In this document: in pieces, positions 43,351-49,826 of the stretch
How the letters are laid out: the number at the start of each line of letters is the position of its first letter
How positions within the stretch are numbered: position 1 is the stretch's first letter
Virus record (IMG/VR): IMGVR_UViG_3300034374_004534
Coordinates: 1-60,538 of that record
Direction: 5' to 3' (one strand)
DNA: 60,538 nucleotides
Origin: a virus
Notes under the pieces: model-generated
What the model was told of the DNA's origin: nothing
Database searches by the model: none
Seen by the model: the letters and a program-made list of their open reading frames with translations, nothing else
Translations under genes and position numbers: made by a program

Positions 43351-43938
43351 TCAATTAAAGAGTATGCGGTTGAGGTACCCCCGAGTCTCTTTAGGGATGT
43401 ACTCAAACCACTCCCTAGGATCACCGTAGATGTCTACACCGTCCTCCTTAGCTTTCTCAAGGGCTGCTTTCACCCTACCCTCACCAGCATTGTACGATGC
43501 GTAGATACGTGCGAGGCGGTTCACCTCGGGTATTTCTTGTGGTGGGTTCTTGATCCAGCTGAGCTTAGACAGGGCGTCGATCTTAGCATCGCGCATCTGC
43601 TTGCTGTGCTCAGGGTTGAAAGGATCCAGTCCTTTTGGAATCAGTCCTCTTTGCTCTAGGTCGGCCTGTGTGGCGGGCATGATCTGAAGCAGTCCTCTTG
43701 CACCTGCAGGGGATACAGCCTCTGGGTTACCCGAACTCTCAGCCATGATTTGCTTCTGAAGCCTCTCAGCTTGAGATGATGTATAGTTGGTGGTGTCCGA
43801 CTGCTCTTGTTCAGCCATACGTGCCAACCGAGCATCTAGCCTTGCGTATCCAGTGCTCTCTTTCTTTGGGTCACCCTTCTTGGGATCACCCAACTCACCA
43901 CCGAACTGATAGTACCGCTTCTTCTTTAACGACCTCAT
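43351..43938 (-). CDS. Virion-associated lytic transglycosylase (SLT fold)
   Basis: A 195-aa protein with the tag MRSLKKKRYYQFGGELG, a Lys/Asp-rich linker, and an SLT domain with AESSGNPEAVSPAGARGLLQIMPAT (catalytic Glu67) and YASYNAGEGRV (about residues 148-158). It makes a local hole in peptidoglycan, most often during DNA entry from the virion. The absence of a signal peptide fits a virion-borne enzyme. The tag is shared with other probable virion proteins. The junction with the upstream gene is ATGA. Confidence 0.82.
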   Translation of the reverse strand: MRSLKKKRYYQFGGELGDPKKGDPKKESTGYARLDARLARMAEQEQSDTTNYTSSQAERLQKQIMAESSGNPEAVSPAGARGLLQIMPATQADLEQRGLIPKGLDPFNPEHSKQMRDAKIDALSKLSWIKNPPQEIPEVNRLARIYASYNAGEGRVKAALEKAKEDGVDIYGDPREWFEYIPKETRGYLNRILFN

Positions 43939-44396
43939 AGACGACCTCTAAGCCCCTGATCTCTTTGTGACTTCTTGGCGATCAGCTCACCGATGGCAGC
44001 CAGACCAGCCATAGAGGCAACACCTCTTTTGATCTGACCCCTCTCCTTCAATCCCTCATATTCCTCCAACCGCTTCTTGAGTTCCTCGACATCATCGGAT
44101 CTACCAGCCACCATGGCGTTGTCCTTCTCGGCTTTTCTTTGGAATCGGTAGTTTCTCCGTGCTCTCTGGTTTTCGCTGAGTGTACCACCGTCTTCTTTCA
44201 AGAAGCTAGGCATGGCCTCCATGTGAGCTTTGTACTCGCGAATCAAGGCCCCAACCTCAGGTGTGCCCTTGGCAGTTTCAATGGCTTTCTCCAACTCGTC
44301 TTTCTTGGTGTTGAAGTCCGCTCTCACTCGATTTCTCTGGGCAAGGCTTGAGTCTGGTACTGACCCTCCACCTGAGTATTTTCTAACTGGTTTCAT
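43935..44396 (-). CDS. KYxxGG-tagged coiled-coil protein (153 aa)
   Basis: It starts MKPVRKYSGGGSVPD, close to the transglycosylase tag, and then has long charged helices (about residues 20-120) with many Arg, Lys and Glu. There is no membrane segment or enzymatic motif. It is coupled by ATGA to the transglycosylase. A virion or internal-core role is a guess based on the tag and its neighbours. Confidence 0.5.
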   Translation of the reverse strand: MKPVRKYSGGGSVPDSSLAQRNRVRADFNTKKDELEKAIETAKGTPEVGALIREYKAHMEAMPSFLKEDGGTLSENQRARRNYRFQRKAEKDNAMVAGRSDDVEELKKRLEEYEGLKERGQIKRGVASMAGLAAIGELIAKKSQRDQGLRGRL

Positions 44397-44403
44397 ATGG
44401 TTG

Positions 44404-45012
44404 TTATTTGACGTTGACCTTTACAGGCATTGGGTTTCTTGATTCATTGATGATGGGGGCATAAGCATCCCTGAGCATCTTGTATGCAGATTGATCTACA
44501 GGAACTCCTCGCCTCTTCAGATCGAAGTTGAGCTTCACAGGATTGTACTTGTACTTCTCGATGTACTCCTCTCTGTCGAGACCTAAGATCTTTGCGTTGC
44601 GATCAATGCTCTGATCACTTCTGTTGAAGTCGTAGTTGTCACTCACGGTGTACCCAGACTCATCATCACCCTCAAAGCTGAATCTACCCAAGGCGGTCAT
44701 TATTCTCCCCTCGGGGGACATCTTGTCTATCTCACTCGGATCCGATCCAGAAGGGTAGTCGTGATAGGTGACGTAGTTCCTCCCATCCTCAGAAGCCCTC
44801 TCAATCAAAGACTTCATCATCTCCTTATCCTCCTCTGTGAAGTCCCGATCACTCAAAGACTCCTGACCCAAAGCAAACTTCAAGAAAGCATTCGCATTGG
44901 AAGGTAAGATCGGACCCATAGCATCAAGATCCTCCTGACTAGAAAAAGGCCCGCTAAGCAGAGCAGCAAGAATCTTCTTGTAGTTGATTGGGGGCTCCTT
45001 GCTTACTCTCAT
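44404..45012 (-). CDS. Conserved late protein (202 aa), first gene of the minus-strand block
   Basis: A 202-aa protein with ALGRFSFEGDDESGYTVSDNYDFN (about residues 120-145), a pattern I have seen in structural-region proteins of Bacteroidota phages ('GRF.......G.v.i.D.YDFN'). The rest is helical and charged. A good promoter (TTTG-N18-TATCTTTG) ends 4 nt before the ATG, so its mRNA may be leaderless. The role is unknown. Confidence 0.5.
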   Translation of the reverse strand: MRVSKEPPINYKKILAALLSGPFSSQEDLDAMGPILPSNANAFLKFALGQESLSDRDFTEEDKEMMKSLIERASEDGRNYVTYHDYPSGSDPSEIDKMSPEGRIMTALGRFSFEGDDESGYTVSDNYDFNRSDQSIDRNAKILGLDREEYIEKYKYNPVKLNFDLKRRGVPVDQSAYKMLRDAYAPIINESRNPMPVKVNVK

Positions 45013-45016
45013 GAAA

Positions 45017-45046
45017 CAAAGATAATAAGAGACCGATTACCCCAAA
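45017..45046 (-). promoter_or_regulatory. Late promoter TTTG-N18-TATCTTTG
   Basis: Both Bacteroidota elements are present: -33 TTTG (45043-45046) and -7 TATCTTTG (45017-45024) with an 18-nt spacer. The -7 box is 4 nt from the ATG of the first late gene. This is the clearest promoter in the window and drives the whole minus-strand block outward from the control region. Confidence 0.75.
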
Positions 45047-45463
45047 CCGTACACATACATGGTGAGAGGCTTCCCTTAGTCAGGCACCTACCTAAAGGAT
45101 ATAGGTACCCTCGCGCCATAAACATTAACCGATTCTATCGTGCATACACAAAAAACAGTCTGGAAGCTTAAGCACTTTCTCAATCAGCTTGATAGTGTAA
45201 AGGTATAAACAAAAATCTGAAAAGTCAACCATAAACAATCAGTTTAAGTAAAGCCTCTAAGTTGCTGTATACGAACCGCTTAAATGCTTTTAGGTGAATA
45301 TGCTCGATCATGTCAAGGTCCCAGATCACCGAAAAAAAGGATCAGAAATGCTTAGAGTGGGGATTATATGTATCTATACACGCTACGCATTTGAATCAGA
45401 AACGCACTGAGTGATGGCCCCCCTATAGTCCCCCCACAGAATCCGCCATACATTTCAGCTTTC

Positions 45464-45481
45464 TTAGTATCTAGATACTAA
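45464..45481. repeat. Perfect 18-bp palindrome
   Basis: TTAGTATCTAGATACTAA reads the same on both strands. It fits a dimeric protein's operator or a cruciform-forming site in the control region. Confidence 0.7.
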
Positions 45482-45639
45482 CAGCATTAACTCCAACAGC
45501 ATCCTTCATCTCTCCCCCGTTGAGACCAATGCATTATGCAACGAGTCTTAGCAGGAGGGAGAACAATCAACCCCCTAGATTCCAAGCCATTACGAATTCA
45601 CCCTAAGAGGGTGGACACATCCAACCCCAAACAGAACCA

Positions 45640-45674
45640 CTAATACAAATAGAATCTTATTCTATTAGTATTAG
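45640..45674. repeat. 16-bp-arm hairpin with 3-nt loop
   Basis: The arms CTAATAC-A-AATAGAAT and ATTCTATT-A-GTATTAG pair with one A-A mismatch around the loop CTT. No T-run follows on either strand, so it is not a usual terminator; an operator or origin element is likely. Confidence 0.65.
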
Positions 45675-45738
45675 AATACTCAACAGAAACTTGCAAATCG
45701 GTCTTGGCGGAGCGGCGTACCTAGGCCGTACTGATGCG

Positions 45739-45754
45739 AGTCAACTGGTTGACT
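45739..45754. repeat. Inverted repeat AGTCAAC-tg-GTTGACT
   Basis: Seven-bp perfect arms separated by two bases: the form of a small dimer-binding operator. Confidence 0.5.
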
Positions 45755-45784
45755 TTCACGTTGGTACCGAGGCCAGTTCAACCT

Positions 45785-45801
45785 CTACTACAAGGTAGTA
45801 G
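45785..45801. repeat. Inverted repeat CTACTAC-aag-GTAGTAG
   Basis: Seven-bp perfect arms with a 3-nt spacer, followed by G-rich sequence. It is the third inverted repeat within 160 bp. Confidence 0.5.
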
Positions 45802-45817
45802 GCTGGGGGCCGAAAAC

Positions 45818-45878
45818 TTATATAGCGTTATAAGAAAGAACGAAGTCAGAATGACTTCTTTCTTATAACTCTATATAA
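45818..45878 (+). promoter_or_regulatory. Long imperfect hairpin upstream of the first early gene
   Basis: Arms TTATATAG-c-GTTATAAGAA..GAAGTCA and TGACTTC..TTCTTATAAC-t-CTATATAA pair over about 26 bp with one mismatch and a 4-nt bulge; the loop is GAA. It ends 10 bp before the ATG at 45889. In RNA it would form a stable 5' stem-loop; in DNA a dimer site. TATAAT-like sequence is in the right arm. Confidence 0.65.
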
Positions 45879-45888
45879 TATCCAAATC

Positions 45889-46356
45889 ATGGACAACTTC
45901 AATTTCAACCCCTGTCTCAAGGCCGTCAACAAGGTTCAGTTCCGTCCCACGGAGTACAGAAAAGCCCAAGCCCTTGAATTGCTTTGGGAAGCAATCGAGT
46001 ATGTGGAGAGCCTCGAATCTCCAACCCCGAAGTCCAAGGAAGACACGCCTAAGCCTCAAAGAAAGGCTTCACCTAAGCGTTCCAAGGTGAAGGTGAAGAA
46101 AGCCACCCCATCCCAGAGGGTTGCTGACCGACAGGAACGTCAATTCCACGGCAAGGCTGACTCACCTGTGAAGCCTCAAAAGAAGGCTCGCAAGGCTTCG
46201 GTGGCTAAGGCTCGGAAGTCGGCTCTTCAGGTAAGCGAAGCAACGGGGGCTGCGGCCCGAGCAAAGGCGAAGCAATTGGCCTCTGCAAAGGCTGAAGCCA
46301 AGGAATTGCAGAAGCAGTTGGAGGCAACCATGGAGAAGCTTGCTTCTCTCCTCTGA
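45889..46356 (+). CDS. Histone-H1-like Lys/Ala-rich DNA-binding protein
   Basis: A 155-aa protein. The first 45 residues are helical and not basic. From about 48 to 115 there is a Lys/Pro/Ser/Ala-rich disordered part (TPKSKEDTPKPQRKA, SPKRSKVKVKKATP, VKPQKKARKASVAKARKS) very like histone H1 or bacterial HC2/Hc1 tails. The end (about 118-155) is an Ala/Lys/Glu helix. It is the first early gene, behind a large hairpin. A likely role is binding or compacting phage or host DNA soon after entry; a transcription-control role is also possible. Confidence 0.6.
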   Translation: MDNFNFNPCLKAVNKVQFRPTEYRKAQALELLWEAIEYVESLESPTPKSKEDTPKPQRKASPKRSKVKVKKATPSQRVADRQERQFHGKADSPVKPQKKARKASVAKARKSALQVSEATGAAARAKAKQLASAKAEAKELQKQLEATMEKLASLL

Positions 46357-46383
46357 ACTCAAACGACCTTATTACTCACTCTT

Positions 46384-46419
46384 AGTACACACTCTCTTCA
46401 GTTATGAAGAGTGTGTACT
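46384..46419 (+). promoter_or_regulatory. Early-region hairpin, copy 1
   Basis: The left arm AGTACACACTCTCTTCA pairs with the right arm TGAAGAGTGTGTACT with a 2-nt bulge; the loop is GTTA. Flanks TCTT...TTAGAGA extend the similarity to copy 2 at 47404. No T-run follows. It lies before a 51-aa gene. Confidence 0.75.
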
Positions 46420-46450
46420 TAGAGAGAGTTAAACCTTAAATCCCAAATCA

Positions 46451-46606
46451 ATGAATTTCAAGCATTCCCTCATCATGCGGTTAATCGATGAAATCGAAGG
46501 CATACTCGAAGCCAATGGATTCAACTCAGGCCTACCTGAAAATGAAGACCTATACGAGATTCAAATGGACTTGATTGCTCAGTCCGTCCTAATGGAAATC
46601 CGCTAA
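46451..46606 (+). CDS. Small acidic early protein (51 aa)
   Basis: This ORF is preceded by hairpin copy 1 and the CAAATCA motif. The protein has an amphipathic acidic helix (LIDEIEGILEANGF), then an acidic loop and a second helix ending LMEIR. No known domain. Many phage early proteins of this size inhibit host enzymes, but nothing specific can be said here. Confidence 0.55.
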   Translation: MNFKHSLIMRLIDEIEGILEANGFNSGLPENEDLYEIQMDLIAQSVLMEIR

Positions 46607-46615
46607 CCCCAAATC

Positions 46616-46786
46616 ATGAATCGGTACAAGTACTCCGACGTGCTCGGAATCCAAACTCACCTATACGCTCCAGAATTGAACGTGTTGGTGTTCAAGAACT
46701 TCGATGAGTTCCCATGTCCTCAAATCGTGGAGCCAAGAAAGGCATACGATTACTACGTAAAGAAATCTCAAACCCGTCACAAATGA
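46616..46786 (+). CDS. Small early protein (56 aa)
   Basis: It starts 9 bp after the 51-aa gene behind CCCCAAATC and ends with TGA inside the ATGA junction of the next gene, so it is translationally coupled to it. The protein is rich in Tyr, Phe and Asn (MNRYKYSDVLG, LVFKNFDEFP) with a basic end. No family is recognised. Confidence 0.55.
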   Translation: MNRYKYSDVLGIQTHLYAPELNVLVFKNFDEFPCPQIVEPRKAYDYYVKKSQTRHK

Positions 46787-47388
46787 AGAATCTTTCAGAC
46801 ATCAAAGTTCGCAAGGCTATGCGTTCCAACCTCCGTACGTGGTGGAATGAGGCAACCGAATTGGAACGTGAAGCGGGAGTCATTTGGTACTCCGAGGCTC
46901 AGGCCTTCGCCAAAGAGTTGTCAGTGCGTTTCAACGTGTCCCGTGAAGTGGCGGCAGGAGTCATCTCAGCCCTTTCTCCGAACAACAAGTGGGAACGCAA
47001 CAAAATCGATGCCGTTGCAGTGTTCGAGGCAGTTCAGGCAGGCGTTCCAATGGATCGTGTGAAGGTGTGTACCTACAATTCCAACAAGGAAAAAGCCTTC
47101 GAGATTGCCAAGGGCAACCAATCCATCCTGAAGCAGTCCCCCAAGACGTATGCCTTTGCAAGGAATGTGGGAGAGATGGACGAGGCCTTCGTCACCATCG
47201 ACAAGTGGCACCTTCGGGCTTGCCAAACCATCTCCAAGAAGCCCAAGGCATGCAAGGAATCGTGCACCGCGAAGCAGTACCGCCTACTGCAGGACGACTG
47301 CCTGAAGGTAGCCGCAGAGTACGGGGTCAGTGGCCACGTCTTCCAAGCCACCATTTGGACCACCATCCGAAACCGCTGGATGGCCTGA
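46783..47388 (+). CDS. Conserved phage protein with ALSPNNKW motif (DUF7178-like)
   Basis: The ATG at 46783 overlaps the previous stop (ATGA); an in-frame ATG at 46714 is less likely because it lies inside the coupled upstream gene. The 201-aa protein has GVISALSPNNKWERN (about residues 60-75), TYNSNKEKAFEIAKGN, KTYAFARNV and VTIDKWHLRA (about 135-145). I have seen these in phage proteins that may adopt a helix-hairpin-helix DNA-glycosylase-like fold. DNA repair or modification is a possibility, not established. Confidence 0.55.
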   Translation: MKNLSDIKVRKAMRSNLRTWWNEATELEREAGVIWYSEAQAFAKELSVRFNVSREVAAGVISALSPNNKWERNKIDAVAVFEAVQAGVPMDRVKVCTYNSNKEKAFEIAKGNQSILKQSPKTYAFARNVGEMDEAFVTIDKWHLRACQTISKKPKACKESCTAKQYRLLQDDCLKVAAEYGVSGHVFQATIWTTIRNRWMA

Positions 47389-47403
47389 CCATTAGTATCT
47401 CTT

Positions 47404-47439
47404 AGTACACACTCTCTTCATTTGTGAAGAGTGTGTACT
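47404..47439 (+). promoter_or_regulatory. Early-region hairpin, copy 2
   Basis: Same arms as copy 1 (AGTACACACTCTCTTCA and TGAAGAGTGTGTACT) with loop TTTG instead of GTTA; the bulge is also kept. Copies are 1020 bp apart and both sit just before a small gene. Confidence 0.75.
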
Positions 47440-47485
47440 TAGAGAAACTTAAAGACGAAATTCACCACCACAAAATTCAATCATC

Positions 47486-47773
47486 ATGCAGAACAGCACA
47501 CCACAATTCCGAGTGTTCAAGGTCAAGTTCCTTGGGCCTACCAATCACAAAGGTGCACGAATCGGTATCTCAGAACCGCGTGCCAAGAACCTCGAGGGAA
47601 TCAAGTCCCGCAAGGTCGTCTCCTACGACTACGCCATTGGAAACATCGTGTCTCAGGGAGTGAAGGAACTTGAGGATATGGGCTTCAACGTCACGGGGTA
47701 CGGAGCAATCGACGAAGATTCATACATCATCATGTGTGACAATTGGGGCGAAGATTTTGTTGAAATCAAATGA
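47486..47773 (+). CDS. Small early protein (95 aa)
   Basis: The protein has a beta-alpha-beta pattern: FRVFKVKFLGPTNHKGARIGIS, then KVVSYDYAIGNIVSQGVKELEDMGF, then a C-terminal strand with an acidic DNWGEDF. It follows hairpin copy 2 and a 46-nt leader. It may be a small DNA- or protein-binding regulator; no family is known. The next gene is coupled by ATGA. Confidence 0.5.
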   Translation: MQNSTPQFRVFKVKFLGPTNHKGARIGISEPRAKNLEGIKSRKVVSYDYAIGNIVSQGVKELEDMGFNVTGYGAIDEDSYIIMCDNWGEDFVEIK

Positions 47774-47919
47774 AACGCACCCTTAAATTCGTGACATGGG
47801 AAGGGAAGCTATGGTACGTAACCCGTGAGTTCTCCGACCAACGACACCTAGACAATTACGCCGCATACATGAAGCGGAACAAGCGAATGACACTTGACGA
47901 AGTGTACGAAACTCACTGA
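47770..47919 (+). CDS. Small basic early protein (49 aa)
   Basis: ATGA overlap with the preceding gene. The sequence (KFVTWEGKLWYVTREF, then NYAAYMKRNKRMTLDEVYE) has an N-terminal strand pair and a C-terminal helix. It is basic, 49 aa. No family is known. Confidence 0.5.
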   Translation: MKRTLKFVTWEGKLWYVTREFSDQRHLDNYAAYMKRNKRMTLDEVYETH

Positions 47920-47944
47920 AAATCAACGAATTAAATCAAATCAA

Positions 47945-48280
47945 ATGGCAACACGAGCAACCATCATTGTGGAGGGACAGCCCTCCGTGAAAGCATACAA
48001 GCACTGGGACGGGTACGAAGAAGCGACCCTGCCTTGGCTTGAGGAGTTCAACAAGACCTTCACAGATGCACGGGGCGACGACCCTGACTACAAACTTGCC
48101 CAACTCCTGCGGTCAAGCGCATTCGAAGCAGAGAAGTACAATCTCGACGCATCGAGAGCCACAGGTTGGGGTGTCGTCCCCATCGACGCAGATATGTGGG
48201 AGGAGTACGAGTATCACCTCCATGCAGACGGAAGCGTGTCCGTCAAGACAGGCAAAGACATCGAACGCAAAGCAAACTGA
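47945..48280 (+). CDS. Conserved phage protein with TRATIIVEG motif (111 aa)
   Basis: The start is the ATG after AATCAAATCAA at 47945; an upstream in-frame start would overlap the previous gene. The start ATRATIIVEGQPSVKAYKHWDGYEEATLPWL, then a region ending with EYHLHADGSVSV, is a pattern found in many phage hypothetical proteins (a 'YKHWDGYPE' motif followed by an acidic helix). Its biochemical function is unknown to me. Confidence 0.55.
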   Translation: MATRATIIVEGQPSVKAYKHWDGYEEATLPWLEEFNKTFTDARGDDPDYKLAQLLRSSAFEAEKYNLDASRATGWGVVPIDADMWEEYEYHLHADGSVSVKTGKDIERKAN

Positions 48281-48281
48281 C

Positions 48282-48614
48282 ATGAAGTACGCAAGACAAT
48301 GCTCCGTCACAGGAGAAGGCATGAACAATGGATGGGTCTTTGGAGATGGTGTGTTCTACGCCAAGTACGAGAAAGACGCCTTGGCTGAATGCCGCAAAGA
48401 CAGGGACGCTATCCTACGAGACATTGACACACTGACGTCAGAGGACATACAAGACCCCACATCGTGGTGGGAGTTTGCGTATGCGAGAGGCAGGGCCATG
48501 CAGGGCGCGGAAGATGACCATGACCTGATGACCATCGCGTTCCAGACGGACTACGCATACTACACGTCGTGGGAGGACCAAGACGACTACCAATTTGAAA
48601 CTCAAGAATTATGA
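48282..48614 (+). CDS. Early protein with CSVTGEGMNNGW motif (110 aa)
   Basis: The protein starts MKYARQCSVTGEGMNNGWVFGDG, a conserved-looking turn found in phage proteins ('C..TG.GM..G.v'). A helical acidic part follows, with Trp/Tyr-rich YAYYTSWED near the end. It overlaps the next gene by 4 nt (ATGA). It is one of five tightly coupled small genes. Function unknown. Confidence 0.5.
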   Translation: MKYARQCSVTGEGMNNGWVFGDGVFYAKYEKDALAECRKDRDAILRDIDTLTSEDIQDPTSWWEFAYARGRAMQGAEDDHDLMTIAFQTDYAYYTSWEDQDDYQFETQEL

Positions 48615-48835
48615 CTATCGAATCACATACAGACCTCGAAATCCGCGCTGACATCAGCGATTGCTTCAACAAGGGTAGCCTCGACGACTACCGACCAAGT
48701 GCGTACCAACTGCTCGTAAAGTATCTACGTCGGACTCACGGGTTCACAGACGATCATATTGACGAGGTAGTGGACCGACTCGAAGAGCAGGTAGCAGAAC
48801 ACATCATTGAAATCATCGAATCCAAGCAAGCATGA
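48611..48835 (+). CDS. Small acidic early protein (74 aa)
   Basis: ATGA-coupled on both sides. The protein is acidic and helical (LEIRADISDCFN, then LVKYLRRTHGFTDDHIDEVVDRLEEQ). It could be a small dimeric helical protein. No family recognised. Confidence 0.45.
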   Translation: MTIESHTDLEIRADISDCFNKGSLDDYRPSAYQLLVKYLRRTHGFTDDHIDEVVDRLEEQVAEHIIEIIESKQA

Positions 48836-49059
48836 CTAAATCAAACTTCCCCACCCTCGGCTCAGCCGTCCTGCACCTTAGCGGATATCACCACGGCGAG
48901 TTCCTCGACCGCTTGAACGTAGTCGCACGTCACGACCCAGAGTGGGTGCGCAACATCGCTGACATCATGATGGCGTTCGATTGGCAGAGCGAAGAGGAGA
49001 AAAAAATGATGCTCAAGTGGTCACTCAGGGAAAAATTCACACAAGCAGTAAACGCATGA
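48832..49059 (+). CDS. Small early protein (75 aa)
   Basis: ATGA-coupled with the genes before and after. It has LHLSGYHHGEFLDRLN, then EWVRNIADIMMAFDWQSEEEKKMM, giving a helical protein with an acidic middle and a basic end. No family recognised. Role unknown. Confidence 0.45.
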   Translation: MTKSNFPTLGSAVLHLSGYHHGEFLDRLNVVARHDPEWVRNIADIMMAFDWQSEEEKKMMLKWSLREKFTQAVNA

Positions 49060-49238
49060 ACAAGTCCACACTACAAGATTGCCTCGCCATGTTCGAGCGG
49101 CTCGACATCCACGCTGAAATCGAAGACGGGGCCATCCTCGTCCAGACCATCAACCCAGACGTGTACGTGCAAATCTCCAAGCAGGAAGTCATTTGGCGAG
49201 CAGACCAGTACCTCGAACATCAAAAACAAGAATCATGA
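49056..49238 (+). CDS. Small acidic early protein (60 aa)
   Basis: The start at 49056 overlaps the previous stop (ATGA). The protein alternates helix and strands (LAMFERLDIHAEIEDGAILVQTINPDVYVQIS), similar in rhythm to the next gene's product, so the two may be diverged duplicates. No known family. Confidence 0.45.
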   Translation: MNKSTLQDCLAMFERLDIHAEIEDGAILVQTINPDVYVQISKQEVIWRADQYLEHQKQES

Positions 49239-49447
49239 CACAAGAACAATGCGAACGCGCCGTCAAGGCACTACATGACGAAGGCTTCACTGCATCTTAC
49301 ATCCAAGGAGCACCTGACGACCACGGAGTGTGGATTGACATGGTGTGGAACGACGACATGAAGGATGCCTTCAACTTCCGAATCCACCCTGAAGAAATCA
49401 TCTTTTGGGAGTCCCATATCACCATCACACAACAGCAAAATGATTGA
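49235..49447 (+). CDS. Small acidic early protein (70 aa)
   Basis: The sequence CERAVKALHDEGFTASYIQ, then GVWIDMVWNDDM...FNFRIHPEEIIFW, has the helix-strand-strand order of the preceding gene's product ('L....i.a.i..g..l.v.......I...E.I.W'). It is ATGA-coupled to the gene before it and overlaps the next by 8 nt. Function unknown. Confidence 0.45.
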   Translation: MTQEQCERAVKALHDEGFTASYIQGAPDDHGVWIDMVWNDDMKDAFNFRIHPEEIIFWESHITITQQQND

Positions 49448-49598
49448 ACAACACACATTGGACCGCCTCCGTGAACGTCAGAAGTTTTCGGGTGGCTTCG
49501 AGACAAGCCTCATCGAAACCTACCTCAAGGCAGACGGAAACAACAAGCGTATACTCGAAGAGGCCTTCAGGGGCACAATGTTTGACCTGACGGACTAA
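49440..49598 (+). CDS. Small early protein (52 aa)
   Basis: The protein has RLRERQKFSGGFETSLIETYLKADGNNKRILEEAF, a helical pattern with a central GG turn. It is the last of the small coupled early genes before the structured RNA region. It overlaps the previous gene by 8 nt. No family recognised. Confidence 0.45.
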   Translation: MIEQHTLDRLRERQKFSGGFETSLIETYLKADGNNKRILEEAFRGTMFDLTD

Positions 49599-49607
49599 CG
49601 TATGAAA

Positions 49608-49671
49608 AAGGGAGCGCAGTCGGTGCGTACATCTACGGATGGCAGTTGTGTTCGAATCCCAACCTCCCTTC
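49608..49671 (+). tRNA. tRNA-like element 1 (degenerate or split)
   Basis: AAGGGAG pairs with CTCCCTT (7 bp); there is a D-loop-like AGTCGGT between CGCA/TGCG and a T-arm with the loop TTCGAAT and one mismatch. However, only about 18 nt lie between D- and T-arms, too few for an anticodon arm plus variable loop. It is therefore a truncated or split tRNA, or a tRNA mimic. Confidence 0.35.
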
Positions 49672-49826
49672 CTTACCGCCCCGAATGATTTGAGTCTCTA
49701 CCCTGTCTGGTGAGGTGGGGCAACCTGTCATGTAAGTGATTAAACTGGGTTTCGGCGGCGGCATGTTTGCATGAAAGTCCCCATTAAGGTTGTCAACGAC
49801 TGACGGCTCGGAAAGACGAGCACTAT

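Larger units (their letters stand above)
45013..45888. other. Divergent non-coding control region, candidate origin
   Basis: An 876-bp stretch without a convincing ORF on either strand, between the outward-reading late and early blocks. It holds the late promoter, an 18-bp perfect palindrome (45464-45481), a 16-bp-arm hairpin (45640-45674), two 7-bp inverted repeats (45739-45754 and 45785-45801) and a long imperfect hairpin (45818-45878) just before the first early gene. C-runs occur at 45418-45436. I see no clear iterated origin repeats (iterons) or tRNA. Early promoters, repressor or activator sites and/or a replication origin are the likely contents. Confidence 0.55.

Noticed and set aside
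45013-45888. Protein-coding gene in the control region
   Set aside because: Only short frames without coupling or a convincing start; palindromes and stops occur on all frames.
46714-46782. Upstream in-frame start for the 46783 gene
   Set aside because: The 46783 ATG makes a clean ATGA coupling with the 56-aa gene; the longer form would lie inside that gene in another frame.
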